A DNA stretch of 5,277 nt from Thermogutta sp. (GCA_012798155.1 JAAZNR010000690.1:1-5277), one strand, 5' to 3'. Shown: positions 1 through 5,163, numbered from the stretch's first letter. Translations and numbers: made by a program. The notes: generated from the letters alone by a model not told the origin.

Positions 1-2
1 AC

Positions 3-68
3 AAGTTTGATGTTCTTACCCAGCAAGTTTGACATTTTTGCCCAGCAAGATTGACGTCGTGCTCCGCG
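3..68. repeat. 22-bp tandem repeats, possible IS21-like insertion sequence end
   Basis: Two full units (3-24 and 25-46) and a decayed third (from 47) follow each other with a period of exactly 22 bases. Each unit begins AAGTTTGA or AAGATTGA, and the two full units end in CCCAGC. Read on the minus strand the pattern is GTCAAnCTTGCTGGG, repeated. Multiple repeats of about 20 bp of this style near the tip are typical of IS21-family (istA/istB) elements. The element body would lie left of base 1, outside the window, with its tip near 51-58. The repeat is seen directly. The IS21 assignment is inference from style, because no transposase is visible here. Confidence 0.5.
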
Positions 69-113
69 GCGCCTCGTGCAGGCCGTACAATGCCCGATGG
101 GCCGAACCAAATT

Positions 114-139
114 GTCCTCGGCACGTCGTCCTCGGCACG
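114..139. repeat. Short 12-base direct repeat, period 14
   Basis: GTCCTCGGCACG occurs at 114-125 and again at 128-139. It is a small local duplication in the non-coding stretch between the left-edge repeats and the tpiA promoter region. No function can be assigned. Confidence 0.6.
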
Positions 140-168
140 GAACGGCCAGGGAAAAACGGCATTCCCTA

Positions 169-204
169 CGGTTCCGAGTGAGTTGCGGAACCGCGAACGG
201 CCGG
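169..204 (+). repeat. Hairpin and possible partial copy of the intergenic repeat element
   Basis: CGGTTCCG (169-176) and CGGAACCG (186-193) are perfect 8-base inverted arms around a 9-base loop. The stretch also ends with CGCGAACGGCCGG (192-204), identical over 13 bases to the right end of the element after coaC (4379-4391). In both places CGGTTC lies 23-24 bases upstream of that block. This suggests a truncated third copy of the element described at 1124-1221 and 4287-4391. No matching left end is found upstream, so homology is less sure than for the other two copies. Confidence 0.35.
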
Positions 205-233
205 CCGCTCGGCCGCGAGAACGGAATCACACT

Positions 234-290
234 CCCCTTGTCATAAGTGCGGAATCGGTGGATGATAATGGTAATTCATTCGACAAGGGG
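234..290. promoter_or_regulatory. 9-bp inverted repeat bracketing the tpiA promoter region
   Basis: CCCCTTGTC (234-242) and GACAAGGGG (282-290) are perfect reverse complements separated by 39 bases. The interval contains an AT-rich TGATAAT box (263-269). The arms overlap two -35-like hexamers, TTGTCA (238-243) and TCGACA (280-285). The layout would suit a bipartite operator or a protein-bound loop controlling tpiA. The symmetry is seen directly; the regulatory role is inference. Confidence 0.4.
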
Positions 291-309
291 GATTGTCTGC
301 GCACCCTAT
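238..309 (+). promoter_or_regulatory. Probable tpiA promoter region, hexamers ambiguous
   Basis: Two sigma70-like pairs can be drawn. The first is TTGTCA (238-243) with GATAAT (264-269), a long 20-base spacer. The second is TCGACA (280-285) with CCCTAT (304-309), an 18-base spacer. The stretch 241-280 is clearly more AT-rich than its surroundings and lies just upstream of a strong ribosome binding site, so a promoter for tpiA is expected here. Neither pair is a good enough consensus match to choose between them. Confidence 0.35.
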
Positions 310-316
310 GCCTTTC

Positions 317-323
317 AAGGAGG
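317..323 (+). promoter_or_regulatory. Ribosome binding site that sets the tpiA start
   Basis: AAGGAGG, a full-strength Shine-Dalgarno sequence, lies 8 bases before ATG 332. It falls inside the longer open frame that begins at 293, so it argues against the upstream TTG 293 and ATG 308 as starts. Confidence 0.8.
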
Positions 324-331
324 TTTGCGGA

Positions 332-1099
332 ATGCGGCGACCGATCGTGGCCGGTAACTGGAAAATGAATCTGGATCGAGCTTCCGCCGCGGCCCTGGCC
401 AAGGCGGTAGTGCAGGGGGTCGAGGCATTTCCGGGAGTCGACGTGGCGCTCTGCCCGCCGTTCGTCTATCTGTCGGCGGTGGCTGAAGTGGTAGCCGGTT
501 CTCGCGTAGCACTGGGCGCGCAAAACCTGTACCCGGAGCCGAAGGGGGCTTTCACCGGCGAGATCAGCCCCCTCATGCTGAAAGACGTCGGCTGCACGTT
601 TGTCATCTTGGGGCACAGCGAACGCCGTGCGATGGGCGAATCCAGCGACTTCGTCAACGAGAAGGTCTTCGCGGCGCTCGAGGCGGGCCTCAAGCCGATC
701 GTCTGCGTCGGCGAGACGCTCCGCCAGCGAAAGGAGAATAAGACCTCCGCGGTGATTCGTCGCCAGGTGGAAGGCTCGCTGGCCGGTTTGTCGGCCGAAC
801 AATTGTCGCGCTGCGTAATTGCCTACGAGCCGGTCTGGGCGATCGGCACCGGCGAGAACGCCACGCCCGAACAAGCCGAGGAGGTCCAGGCCGAGATCCG
901 GCAGTTGATCGCCGCTCGCTACGGTAAAGACGCGGCCGACGCACTCCGCATCCAGTACGGGGGAAGCGTGACGCCGGCCAATGCCGAGAGCCTGATGAAA
1001 ATGCCGGATGTGGACGGCGGCTTGATCGGCGGGGCGAGCTTGAAGGCCGATAGCTTCCTCGCCATCGTGGCGGCGGCACAAACTTGCAAGGCGTCTTGA
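332..1099 (+). CDS. tpiA: Triose-phosphate isomerase
   Basis: This 255-residue cytoplasmic enzyme interconverts dihydroxyacetone phosphate and glyceraldehyde 3-phosphate in glycolysis and gluconeogenesis. It has the usual TIM length and all family landmarks. The N-terminal AGNWKMN (7-13) carries the substrate-binding Asn9 and Lys11. GHSERR (94-99) contains the electrophilic His95. YEPVWAIGTG (165-174) holds the catalytic base Glu166 and mobile loop 6. YGGSV (209-213) and GLIGGASL (230-237) are the C-terminal phosphate-binding loops. The start at ATG 332 is chosen because AAGGAGG lies 8 bases upstream and the protein then begins MRRPIVAGNWKMN, as in other TIMs. Longer starts would add 8 or 13 unconserved residues and overlap the ribosome site. 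secG follows after 195 bases, a pairing seen in many bacteria. No defect is visible. Confidence 0.97.
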   Translation: MRRPIVAGNWKMNLDRASAAALAKAVVQGVEAFPGVDVALCPPFVYLSAVAEVVAGSRVALGAQNLYPEPKGAFTGEISPLMLKDVGCTFVILGHSERRAMGESSDFVNEKVFAALEAGLKPIVCVGETLRQRKENKTSAVIRRQVEGSLAGLSAEQLSRCVIAYEPVWAIGTGENATPEQAEEVQAEIRQLIAARYGKDAADALRIQYGGSVTPANAESLMKMPDVDGGLIGGASLKADSFLAIVAAAQTCKAS

Positions 1100-1123
1100 G
1101 GACGATCGGCGTCGCCCCGAAAA

Positions 1124-1221
1124 GAGCCGTTTGCGATGGGACATCTCAACGACTGATGGTTGTGGTGGAATCGGCGGCCGGACGCTGTCTATCGTGGACC
1201 GCTTGCCACGCCGCAAACGGC
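1124..1221 (+). repeat. Intergenic structured repeat element, copy A (after tpiA)
   Basis: This approximately 98-base element starts 25 bases after the tpiA stop. Its first 15 bases, GAGCCGTTTGCGATG (1124-1138), are identical to 4287-4301. A second block at 1170-1182 matches 4333-4345 at 12 of 13 bases and at exactly the same distance from the left end, so the first 57 bases from the GCCG of each copy align without a gap. The right end CGCAAACGGC (1212-1221) is the perfect reverse complement of GCCGTTTGCG (1126-1135), closing a 76-base interior. A weak inner stem around 1157-1180 relies on several G:U pairs that would form only in + strand RNA. It could be a dispersed REP/MITE-like repeat or a structured RNA in the tpiA-secG transcript. 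I do not recognise the family. Confidence 0.6.
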
Positions 1222-1294
1222 ACTCTGGACAACGTTGGGAACAACGTCGTCGGGAGCAACACTGGTAACAAGGCTCGGAACGACAAACACGACC

Positions 1295-1699
1295 ATGAAA
1301 ATCATATTTTTGATCCTGCTTTCCCTAACCGCCGTGTTCATGATCCTGTTGGTGCTTATCCAGCGAGGCAGAGGCGGCGGGTTGGCCGGCGCCTTCGGCG
1401 GCATGGGCGGTCAAAGCGCCTTCGGTGCCAAGGCGGGGGATACTTTCACCCGCATCACCATCGGCGTGGCCGGCTTCTGGATCGTCCTGTGCGTCTTGGC
1501 ATTGGGCTATTTCCGCTGGGGTCAACGGTCCCGGTTGGATATCGGCGGCTCGGTGCCTGCGCAGGGACCCGCTCTGCTCCCCACACAAGACGAGAATGGT
1601 TCCGCGGCCGGTTCCGCGCCGGCGGGCACGTCCGGGGCCGAGACGCCTGCTGGCACCCCCGCCCCATCCGGCGGAAATGGGTCCGGCGGCACCCCTTGA
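1295..1699 (+). CDS. secG: Protein translocase subunit SecG, with long low-complexity tail
   Basis: SecG is the small accessory subunit of the SecYEG channel that exports unfolded proteins across the cytoplasmic membrane. The 134-residue product has the expected two membrane segments, about 2-22 (IIFLILLSLTAVFMILLVLI) and about 54-73. The conserved cytoplasmic loop between them is QRGRGGGLAGAFGGMGGQSAFGAK (23-46), rich in Gly with the GGQSAFG motif. Residues 76-134 form an extension rich in Gly, Ala, Ser, Thr and Pro that is not needed for the fold. It makes the protein longer than a usual SecG of roughly 70-110 residues. The ATG at 1295 fits the family N-terminus; the open frame extends to 1160 but the extra residues look like untranslated leader. 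No good Shine-Dalgarno sequence is seen before the ATG, so translation initiation may be weak. Confidence 0.93.
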   Translation: MKIIFLILLSLTAVFMILLVLIQRGRGGGLAGAFGGMGGQSAFGAKAGDTFTRITIGVAGFWIVLCVLALGYFRWGQRSRLDIGGSVPAQGPALLPTQDENGSAAGSAPAGTSGAETPAGTPAPSGGNGSGGTP

Positions 1700-1726
1700 T
1701 CGGGCCGGGCAGGGGGGGACTTTCCC

Positions 1727-1740
1727 GGAGCCGTTGCTCC
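1727..1740 (+). other. Small hairpin after secG
   Basis: GGAGC (1727-1731) and GCTCC (1736-1740) pair around a CGTT tetraloop, 27 bases after the secG stop. No T-run follows, so it is not a classic intrinsic terminator. It may stabilise the 3' end of a tpiA-secG transcript. The GAGCCGTT at its start resembles the left end of the intergenic repeat element, but the similarity stops there. Confidence 0.4.
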
Positions 1741-1767
1741 TGAGCCGGCATCCTCCGAGATTCAGCG

Positions 1768-1795
1768 TTGACCTGGTTTCCTCCACGTGTATGAT
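1768..1795 (+). promoter_or_regulatory. Sigma70-like promoter for yicC-gmk-rpoZ
   Basis: TTGACC (1768-1773) and TATGAT (1790-1795) each match the consensus at five of six positions and are separated by 16 bases. This is the best promoter match in the window. The predicted transcription start is about 1801-1803, right at the ribosome binding site of yicC, which implies a very short leader. It would make yicC the first gene of a new transcription unit separate from tpiA-secG. Confidence 0.55.
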
Positions 1796-1802
1796 TCGCT
1801 TC

Positions 1803-1807
1803 GGAGG
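1803..1807 (+). promoter_or_regulatory. Ribosome binding site supporting the TTG start of yicC
   Basis: GGAGG lies 5 bases before TTG 1813 but 17 bases before the next in-frame ATG at 1825. Spacing therefore favours the TTG. Confidence 0.65.
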
Positions 1808-1812
1808 TCGTC

Positions 1813-2706
1813 TTGCTCCTGAGCATGACCGGATTCGGAGAGGCGAGGATCGAGGGGCCGGAACTGGCCGTCCGCGCCGAAGTCCGTGCCGTCAACAATC
1901 GCTACTTCAAGCTCGGCATCCGATGCAACGAAAGCCTGACGGCGGCGGCCGAAGCGGAAATCGAGGCCCTGCTCAAGCAGGCTATCCGCCGGGGCACGGT
2001 GCAAGTCAATTTGTTCATCGACCGCCCGCCCTCGTCGCTCGATTTCCGCGTCAACCGTGAAGTCTTGTTGGGCTACTGGAATCAGCTCGTGAGCATCGCG
2101 ATCGAGGCCCATGCCACGCCTCCCAACCGTCTGGATCCATTCCTGCAATTGCCCGGCGTCATCTCGGACCGTTCCGATCCGGCCGTGCGGGTGGAGGAAG
2201 TCAAGCCGATCCTCATGGCGGCCTTGGAACAGGCGGTCCAAGAATTCCAGCGGATGCGGCAAGTCGAAGGCCGCAACATGGCGGACGACCTGCGGCGGAA
2301 TTGCCGCGAACTGCGGGAGCTGGCCGAGCAGGTCCGCACACGAGCTCCGGCCGTCATCGAGAATTATCGCCGGCGTTTGCGCGAGCGACTCAACCGCTTG
2401 CTGGGCGAAGTCGATATCCAGGCGGCCCAGGAAGATATCCTGCGGGAAGTCGGGCTTTTCGCCGAGCGATCGGATATCTCCGAGGAACTGGTGCGATTCC
2501 AAAGCCATGTCGAACAGTTTCTCCAGGCATTGGATTCCGCCGCAGCGGAGGGCGTCGGCAGGCGGCTGGACTTCATGACGCAGGAAATGGTGCGAGAGAT
2601 CAATACGCTGGGAGCCAAAGCGAACGATGTAGAGATCAGCGGCTACGTCGTTCGAGCCAAGACGATAGTCGAGCGCATCCGGGAAATGGTGCAAAACGTG
2701 GAATGA
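1813..2706 (+). CDS. yicC: YicC/YloC-family endoribonuclease
   Basis: The 297-residue product spans both family domains. The N-terminal YicC domain begins MLLSMTGFGEA and includes EVRAVNNRYFKL (about 23-34). The C-terminal DUF1732 domain ends with the hallmark stretch at 254-297, FMTQEMVREINTLGAKAND followed by VVRAKTIVERIREMVQNVE. Members of this family have been reported as endoribonucleases acting in mRNA and small-RNA turnover in the cytoplasm; the biochemical role in this organism is inferred from family. TTG 1813 is preferred over ATG 1825 because relatives start four or so residues before the MTGFG motif and because GGAGG is correctly spaced for the TTG. gmk starts 21 bases downstream in the same frame, and this pairing is conserved in many bacteria. 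A close upstream promoter makes it the probable first gene of the cluster. Confidence 0.93.
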   Translation: MLLSMTGFGEARIEGPELAVRAEVRAVNNRYFKLGIRCNESLTAAAEAEIEALLKQAIRRGTVQVNLFIDRPPSSLDFRVNREVLLGYWNQLVSIAIEAHATPPNRLDPFLQLPGVISDRSDPAVRVEEVKPILMAALEQAVQEFQRMRQVEGRNMADDLRRNCRELRELAEQVRTRAPAVIENYRRRLRERLNRLLGEVDIQAAQEDILREVGLFAERSDISEELVRFQSHVEQFLQALDSAAAEGVGRRLDFMTQEMVREINTLGAKANDVEISGYVVRAKTIVERIREMVQNVE

Positions 2707-2727
2707 GGAGATGGTGCGAAGCGCCGC

Positions 2728-3399
2728 ATGAGCCCTTCCCACGACAAGAAACCGAGGGAGCCGTCACGGCAAGCCAAACCGGTCGTGCTTTCGGGGCCTT
2801 CCGGCGTGGGCAAGACGACCGTCGCGGAGCTTTTGCTGCGGAAGTCGCCCGTGCCCTTGGTGAAGAGTGTTTCCGCGACCACCCGCCCGCCGCGGCCGGG
2901 GGAAGTCCACGGGGTCGATTACTTTTTTCTCACGCCGGAGGAGTTCTTTCGCCGTCGCGAGGCCGGGGAGTTCCTCGAAACGGCGGAAGTGTTCGAGAAC
3001 GGCGTTTGGTACGGGACGTTGCGCGAGCCGGTCATGCGTTTGCTCGCGGACGGGAAGTGGGTCTTATCGGTGATCGATGTTCGAGGCGCGATCGCCCTGC
3101 GCGATGCGCTGCCGGACGCCGTGAGTATTTTCCTATTGCCCGAAAGCCCCGCCGTTCTCATGGAACGCCTCCGCGGAAGAGGAACGGAAGACGAGGAAAC
3201 GGTTCGACTTCGACTGCAACGGGCGGAAGAGGAACTGCGGCTGGCCGATCAATATCGGTATCGCGTGATGAACGACCGCGTGGAGGACGCCGTCGCCCGG
3301 ATTTGTGCAATCCTCGCATTGGAGGCCGGGCTGACCGGCACTTACGACCCAAAGGGAATCGTCGCCGACGGAGGTTGTAGCCCATGTACGACGAATTGA
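2728..3399 (+). CDS. gmk: Guanylate kinase
   Basis: Guanylate kinase phosphorylates GMP to GDP with ATP in the cytoplasm and recycles guanine nucleotides. The 223-residue product has the P-loop GPSGVGKT (23-30) with Lys29. The GMP-binding signature [21 protein letters not shown] (47-67) is present. [16 protein letters not shown] (82-97) and VIDVRGA (115-121) follow, and the arginine-rich lid [12 protein letters not shown] occupies 146-157. It starts with a hydrophilic extension of about 16 residues and ends with a 20-residue tail (204-223) beyond the usual C-terminus. ATG 2728 is the first possible ATG after the yicC stop in the same frame. The nearest purine-rich ribosome site, GAGGAG at 2705-2710, is rather far away, which suggests translational coupling to yicC. 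The last 16 bases overlap the start of rpoZ. Confidence 0.96.
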   Translation: MSPSHDKKPREPSRQAKPVVLSGPSGVGKTTVAELLLRKSPVPLVKSVSATTRPPRPGEVHGVDYFFLTPEEFFRRREAGEFLETAEVFENGVWYGTLREPVMRLLADGKWVLSVIDVRGAIALRDALPDAVSIFLLPESPAVLMERLRGRGTEDEETVRLRLQRAEEELRLADQYRYRVMNDRVEDAVARICAILALEAGLTGTYDPKGIVADGGCSPCTTN

Positions 3400-3653
3400 A
3401 GGATGATGCGCTCGTGGACAAGGTCGGCGGGCGTTTCAAGCTCTCGACGCTGATTCAAAAGCGTTTGGTGGCCTTGATGAAGGGCGCGCCGCCCCTGGTG
3501 GACTTGGACACGAAAGACCGCATGAAAATCGTCTTGCGAGAGATCATGGAAGACAAGATTTATCTAGATCTCCATGACCGTGTGAGAACCGTGGCGGATC
3601 TCCCGGAACCGGGAGATCTTGATTTGACCGGCGGCGGCCTGCCGCCGGCCTGA
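3384..3653 (+). CDS. rpoZ: DNA-directed RNA polymerase subunit omega
   Basis: The 89-residue product matches the omega subunit, which helps assemble beta' into RNA polymerase. The N-terminal helix region is [34 protein letters not shown] (7-40). It keeps the family pattern of KVGGRF followed by LIQKR and a GAPPLV turn. The C-terminal part is acidic and ends in a Gly/Pro-rich tail. The start at ATG 3384 lies within the gmk reading frame and has GGAGG at 3370-3374, 9 bases upstream, so the two genes are probably translated in step. Position between gmk and the coenzyme A genes is the standard one for rpoZ, which supports the call despite the short length. The last 60 bases contain two strong inverted repeats. 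Confidence 0.93.
   Translation: MYDELKDDALVDKVGGRFKLSTLIQKRLVALMKGAPPLVDLDTKDRMKIVLREIMEDKIYLDLHDRVRTVADLPEPGDLDLTGGGLPPA
3597..3618. other. 22-bp palindrome near the end of rpoZ
   Basis: The 10-base arms GATCTCCCGG (3597-3606) and CCGGGAGATC (3609-3618) are perfect reverse complements around AA. The stretch is coding (Asp-Leu-Pro-Glu-Pro-Gly-Asp-Leu). It could form a hairpin in the mRNA or serve as a symmetrical protein-binding site. Confidence 0.6.
3628..3648 (+). other. GC-rich hairpin spanning the end of rpoZ
   Basis: CCGGCGGC (3628-3635) pairs with GCCGCCGG (3641-3648) around a five-base loop, two bases before the TGA stop. A second CCGCCGG at 3656-3662 could pair alternatively with the left arm. 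No T-run follows, so a classic terminator is not supported. A transcript 3' end stabiliser or pause site before coaC is possible. Confidence 0.5.
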
Positions 3654-3736
3654 ACCGCCGGCGTCACAAAGGCCCCGCCCGATGAGGGGAATGGTGATCG
3701 TCCAGCAAACAGAACAATGGGAGGGTCCGAACGGCC

Positions 3737-4279
3737 ATGTCCGGGCATGAGATTCTGGTCGGTGTGACGGGGGGGATCGCGGCCTACAAGACGGCCTCGC
3801 TCGTCAGCCGCTTGGTACAAAGCGGGGCCTCCGTAACGGTCGTCATGACGGAAGCCGCCGCGCACCTGGTCGGGCCGAAGACCTTCGAGGCATTGACGGG
3901 CCGTCCCGTCGGCACCGATCTGTGGTCCCCGACGCCGCATCCTCACATCGATTTGGCTCGGCAGGCGGATTTGCTGTGCGTCGCCCCCGCCACCGCCAAT
4001 TTCCTCGCCAAGGCGGCGTGGGGAATGGCCGACGATCTGCTGACGACCTGCCTCCTGGCCTTTACCGGCCCGGTCCTGGTCGCCCCCGCCATGAATAGCC
4101 AAATGTGGGCCAAGCCGGCGGTTCAACGTAATTTGCAACGGCTGCGCGACGATGGGTGTGTGATCATCGATCCCGAAGAGGGACGCCTCAGTTGCGGCGA
4201 GGTCGGCGCGGGCCGCATGGCCGAGCCGGATGTCATCTTCGCCAAGATCGAGGAAGTCCTCTCCCGCCGCATCGTCTGA
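3737..4279 (+). CDS. coaC: Phosphopantothenoylcysteine decarboxylase (stand-alone CoaC)
   Basis: This 180-residue flavoprotein decarboxylates 4'-phosphopantothenoylcysteine to 4'-phosphopantetheine, the third step of coenzyme A synthesis from pantothenate. [11 protein letters not shown] (8-18) is the FMN-binding start. HIDL (70-73) supplies the probable catalytic His70, in the position of His75 of E. coli Coa[22 protein letters not shown] (83-102) contacts flavin. PAMNSQMW (117-124) is the PxMNxxMW substrate motif. [13 protein letters not shown] (149-161) contains Cys153, corresponding to the essential flap cysteine. The protein stops where most bacteria continue into a fused CoaB domain. GGGAGGG (3719-3725) lies 11 bases before ATG 3737. 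A generic flavoprotein decarboxylase such as an UbiX or epidermin type is less likely, given the PAMNSQMW and [10 protein letters not shown] motifs and a coaB gene next door. Confidence 0.93.
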   Translation: MSGHEILVGVTGGIAAYKTASLVSRLVQSGASVTVVMTEAAAHLVGPKTFEALTGRPVGTDLWSPTPHPHIDLARQADLLCVAPATANFLAKAAWGMADDLLTTCLLAFTGPVLVAPAMNSQMWAKPAVQRNLQRLRDDGCVIIDPEEGRLSCGEVGAGRMAEPDVIFAKIEEVLSRRIV

Positions 4280-4286
4280 TCGAGCG

Positions 4287-4391
4287 GAGCCGTTTGCGAT
4301 GTAATCCATGATCTACCGCCGGTTGCCGTGATATCGGCGACCGGATGGTACCTGCGGTTCGTGCTCCGGTTGCTGCAACGCGAACGGCCGG
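4287..4391 (+). repeat. Intergenic structured repeat element, copy B (after coaC)
   Basis: This copy starts 8 bases after the coaC stop. It shares GAGCCGTTTGCGATG and the ATCGGCG-CCGGA block (4333-4345) with copy A at identical spacing. Its left end GCCGTTTGCG (4289-4298) can pair over ten positions with CGCGAACGGC (4379-4388), using one G:U pair where copy A has U:A. Inside it, CCGGTTGCCG (4319-4328) and CGGCGACCGG (4335-4344) form a ten-pair stem with one G:U and a six-base TGATAT loop. The right end continues as CGCGAACGGCCGG, also found at 192-204. The wobble pairs favour a + strand RNA structure. A dispersed mobile repeat with palindromic ends is the main alternative. Confidence 0.6.
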
Positions 4392-4496
4392 ATCGAGCGG
4401 GAGGCACGCAAGACGGTTCCGGCGAAAGCAGGCCGGCCGCCCAAGAGCCTCGTCGGCCTTGAATTCCCCTCATCGCCGCCGTAGGGAGGTCGCTTC

Positions 4497-5123
4497 GTGG
4501 CCAAAGTGCTGATCACCTCGGGTCCCACGCGAGAGTATCTCGATCCCGTCCGCTATTTGTCGAACGCCTCCAGCGGGCGCATGGGGAGCGCCCTGGCCGA
4601 GGCTTTCCTGGCCGCCGGTCATGAGGTCCGGATCGTCTCGGGTCCCGTCGAGATCGCCTACCCGCCGGGCTGCCGCGTGCGTTTCGTCACCACCACCGAG
4701 GAAATGTTGCACGCCGCGATCGAGCTGTTCGCGGACTGCGACGGGGTCATCGGGGCAGCGGCCCCCTGCGACTTTCGGCCCGCGGCGCGGGCCTCCGACA
4801 AGATCGTGAAAACCGGCGACGACCTGTACTTGCGACTGGTGGAAACCCCTGATATCTTGGCCGCTTTGGCCGCCGCAAAGCAAGGACGGTGGATCGTTGG
4901 ATTCGCCCTGGAGACGCGCGACGGCCCCGTTCGGGCCATGCAAAAATTGCAACGCAAGCAGTGCGACCTGATCATCCTGAACCATCCCCCGGCCATCCAT
5001 TCCGACAGAACCGAAATCACCGCGTTCACGCCGGACGGGGCGGTCTTGGGAACTTTCATCGGCTCCAAGACGGACGCGGCCCGCGCGATCTACGGCTGGG
5101 TCGAACGAAGGCTCTTGCATTGA
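4497..5123 (+). CDS. coaB: Phosphopantothenate--cysteine ligase (stand-alone CoaB)
   Basis: CoaB joins cysteine to 4'-phosphopantothenate using a nucleotide triphosphate, the step just before CoaC in coenzyme A synthesis. The 208-residue product has the full ligase domain. ITSGPTREYLDPVRYLSNASSGRMG (6-30) is the nucleotide-binding N-terminus. AAAPCDFRP (87-95) and the following DKIVK (101-105) correspond to the conserved AA-x-x-D-[YF] and K-I-K region. ETPDIL (116-121), GFALET (135-140) and QRKQCDLIILN (152-162) complete the family pattern, with Lys154 in the place of the catalytic lysine. The start is GTG 4497, supported by AGGGAGGT (4483-4490) six bases upstream. In most bacteria this domain is fused behind CoaC. 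Here it lies 217 bases away in a different frame with its own strong ribosome site, so it is a true separate gene rather than a frameshifted fusion. Confidence 0.94.
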   Translation: MAKVLITSGPTREYLDPVRYLSNASSGRMGSALAEAFLAAGHEVRIVSGPVEIAYPPGCRVRFVTTTEEMLHAAIELFADCDGVIGAAAPCDFRPAARASDKIVKTGDDLYLRLVETPDILAALAAAKQGRWIVGFALETRDGPVRAMQKLQRKQCDLIILNHPPAIHSDRTEITAFTPDGAVLGTFIGSKTDAARAIYGWVERRLLH

Positions 5124-5163
5124 GGAACTCGGGCTTGCGGCCGCCGCAGGCGGATTCCAACGG

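Larger units (their letters stand above)
3680..4475. repeat. 13-bp inverted repeat pair flanking coaC
   Basis: CGATGAGGGGAAT (3680-3692, upstream of coaC) is the exact reverse complement of ATTCCCCTCATCG (4463-4475, upstream of coaB). Both arms are intergenic. The span given here is from arm to arm. A match of this length can arise by chance in a window this size, so no function is claimed. Confidence 0.4.

Noticed and set aside
3..68. CRISPR array at the left edge
   Set aside because: The units directly abut with a 22-base period and no variable spacers of constant length, so the pattern is an insertion-sequence-style tandem repeat.
51..368. 105-codon open frame on + upstream of and overlapping tpiA
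   Set aside because: The composition is Arg/Pro/Ser-rich without family resemblance, and it runs across the tpiA promoter and ribosome site. It is a chance open frame in GC-rich DNA.
227..1216. 329-codon open frame on the minus strand opposite tpiA
   Set aside because: It is a long antisense shadow typical of GC-rich coding DNA. The product is Arg/His-rich with no recognisable domain, whereas tpiA has every catalytic motif.
1160..1294. N-terminal extension of SecG by 45 residues
   Set aside because: The extra residues precede the first membrane segment with no family match and cover part of repeat element A. The ATG at 1295 gives the normal SecG N-terminus.
1727..1740. Intrinsic terminator after secG
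   Set aside because: The hairpin is short and is not followed by a T-run. It is kept only as a hairpin.
1762..2742. 326-codon open frame on the minus strand opposite yicC
   Set aside because: It is the antisense of a well-conserved yicC and looks like a mirror of its codons. It has no start context and no domain.
2301..3380. 359-codon + frame across yicC and gmk
   Set aside because: It is out of frame with two clear genes. The product is Arg/Gly-rich with no family pattern.
3560..4309. 249-codon minus-strand frame opposite coaC
   Set aside because: It is an antisense shadow; all CoaC motifs are on the + strand.
4459..4487. Promoter just upstream of coaB (TTGAAT at 4459)
   Set aside because: No acceptable -10 hexamer lies at the right distance; the region at 4482-4487 is GC-rich.
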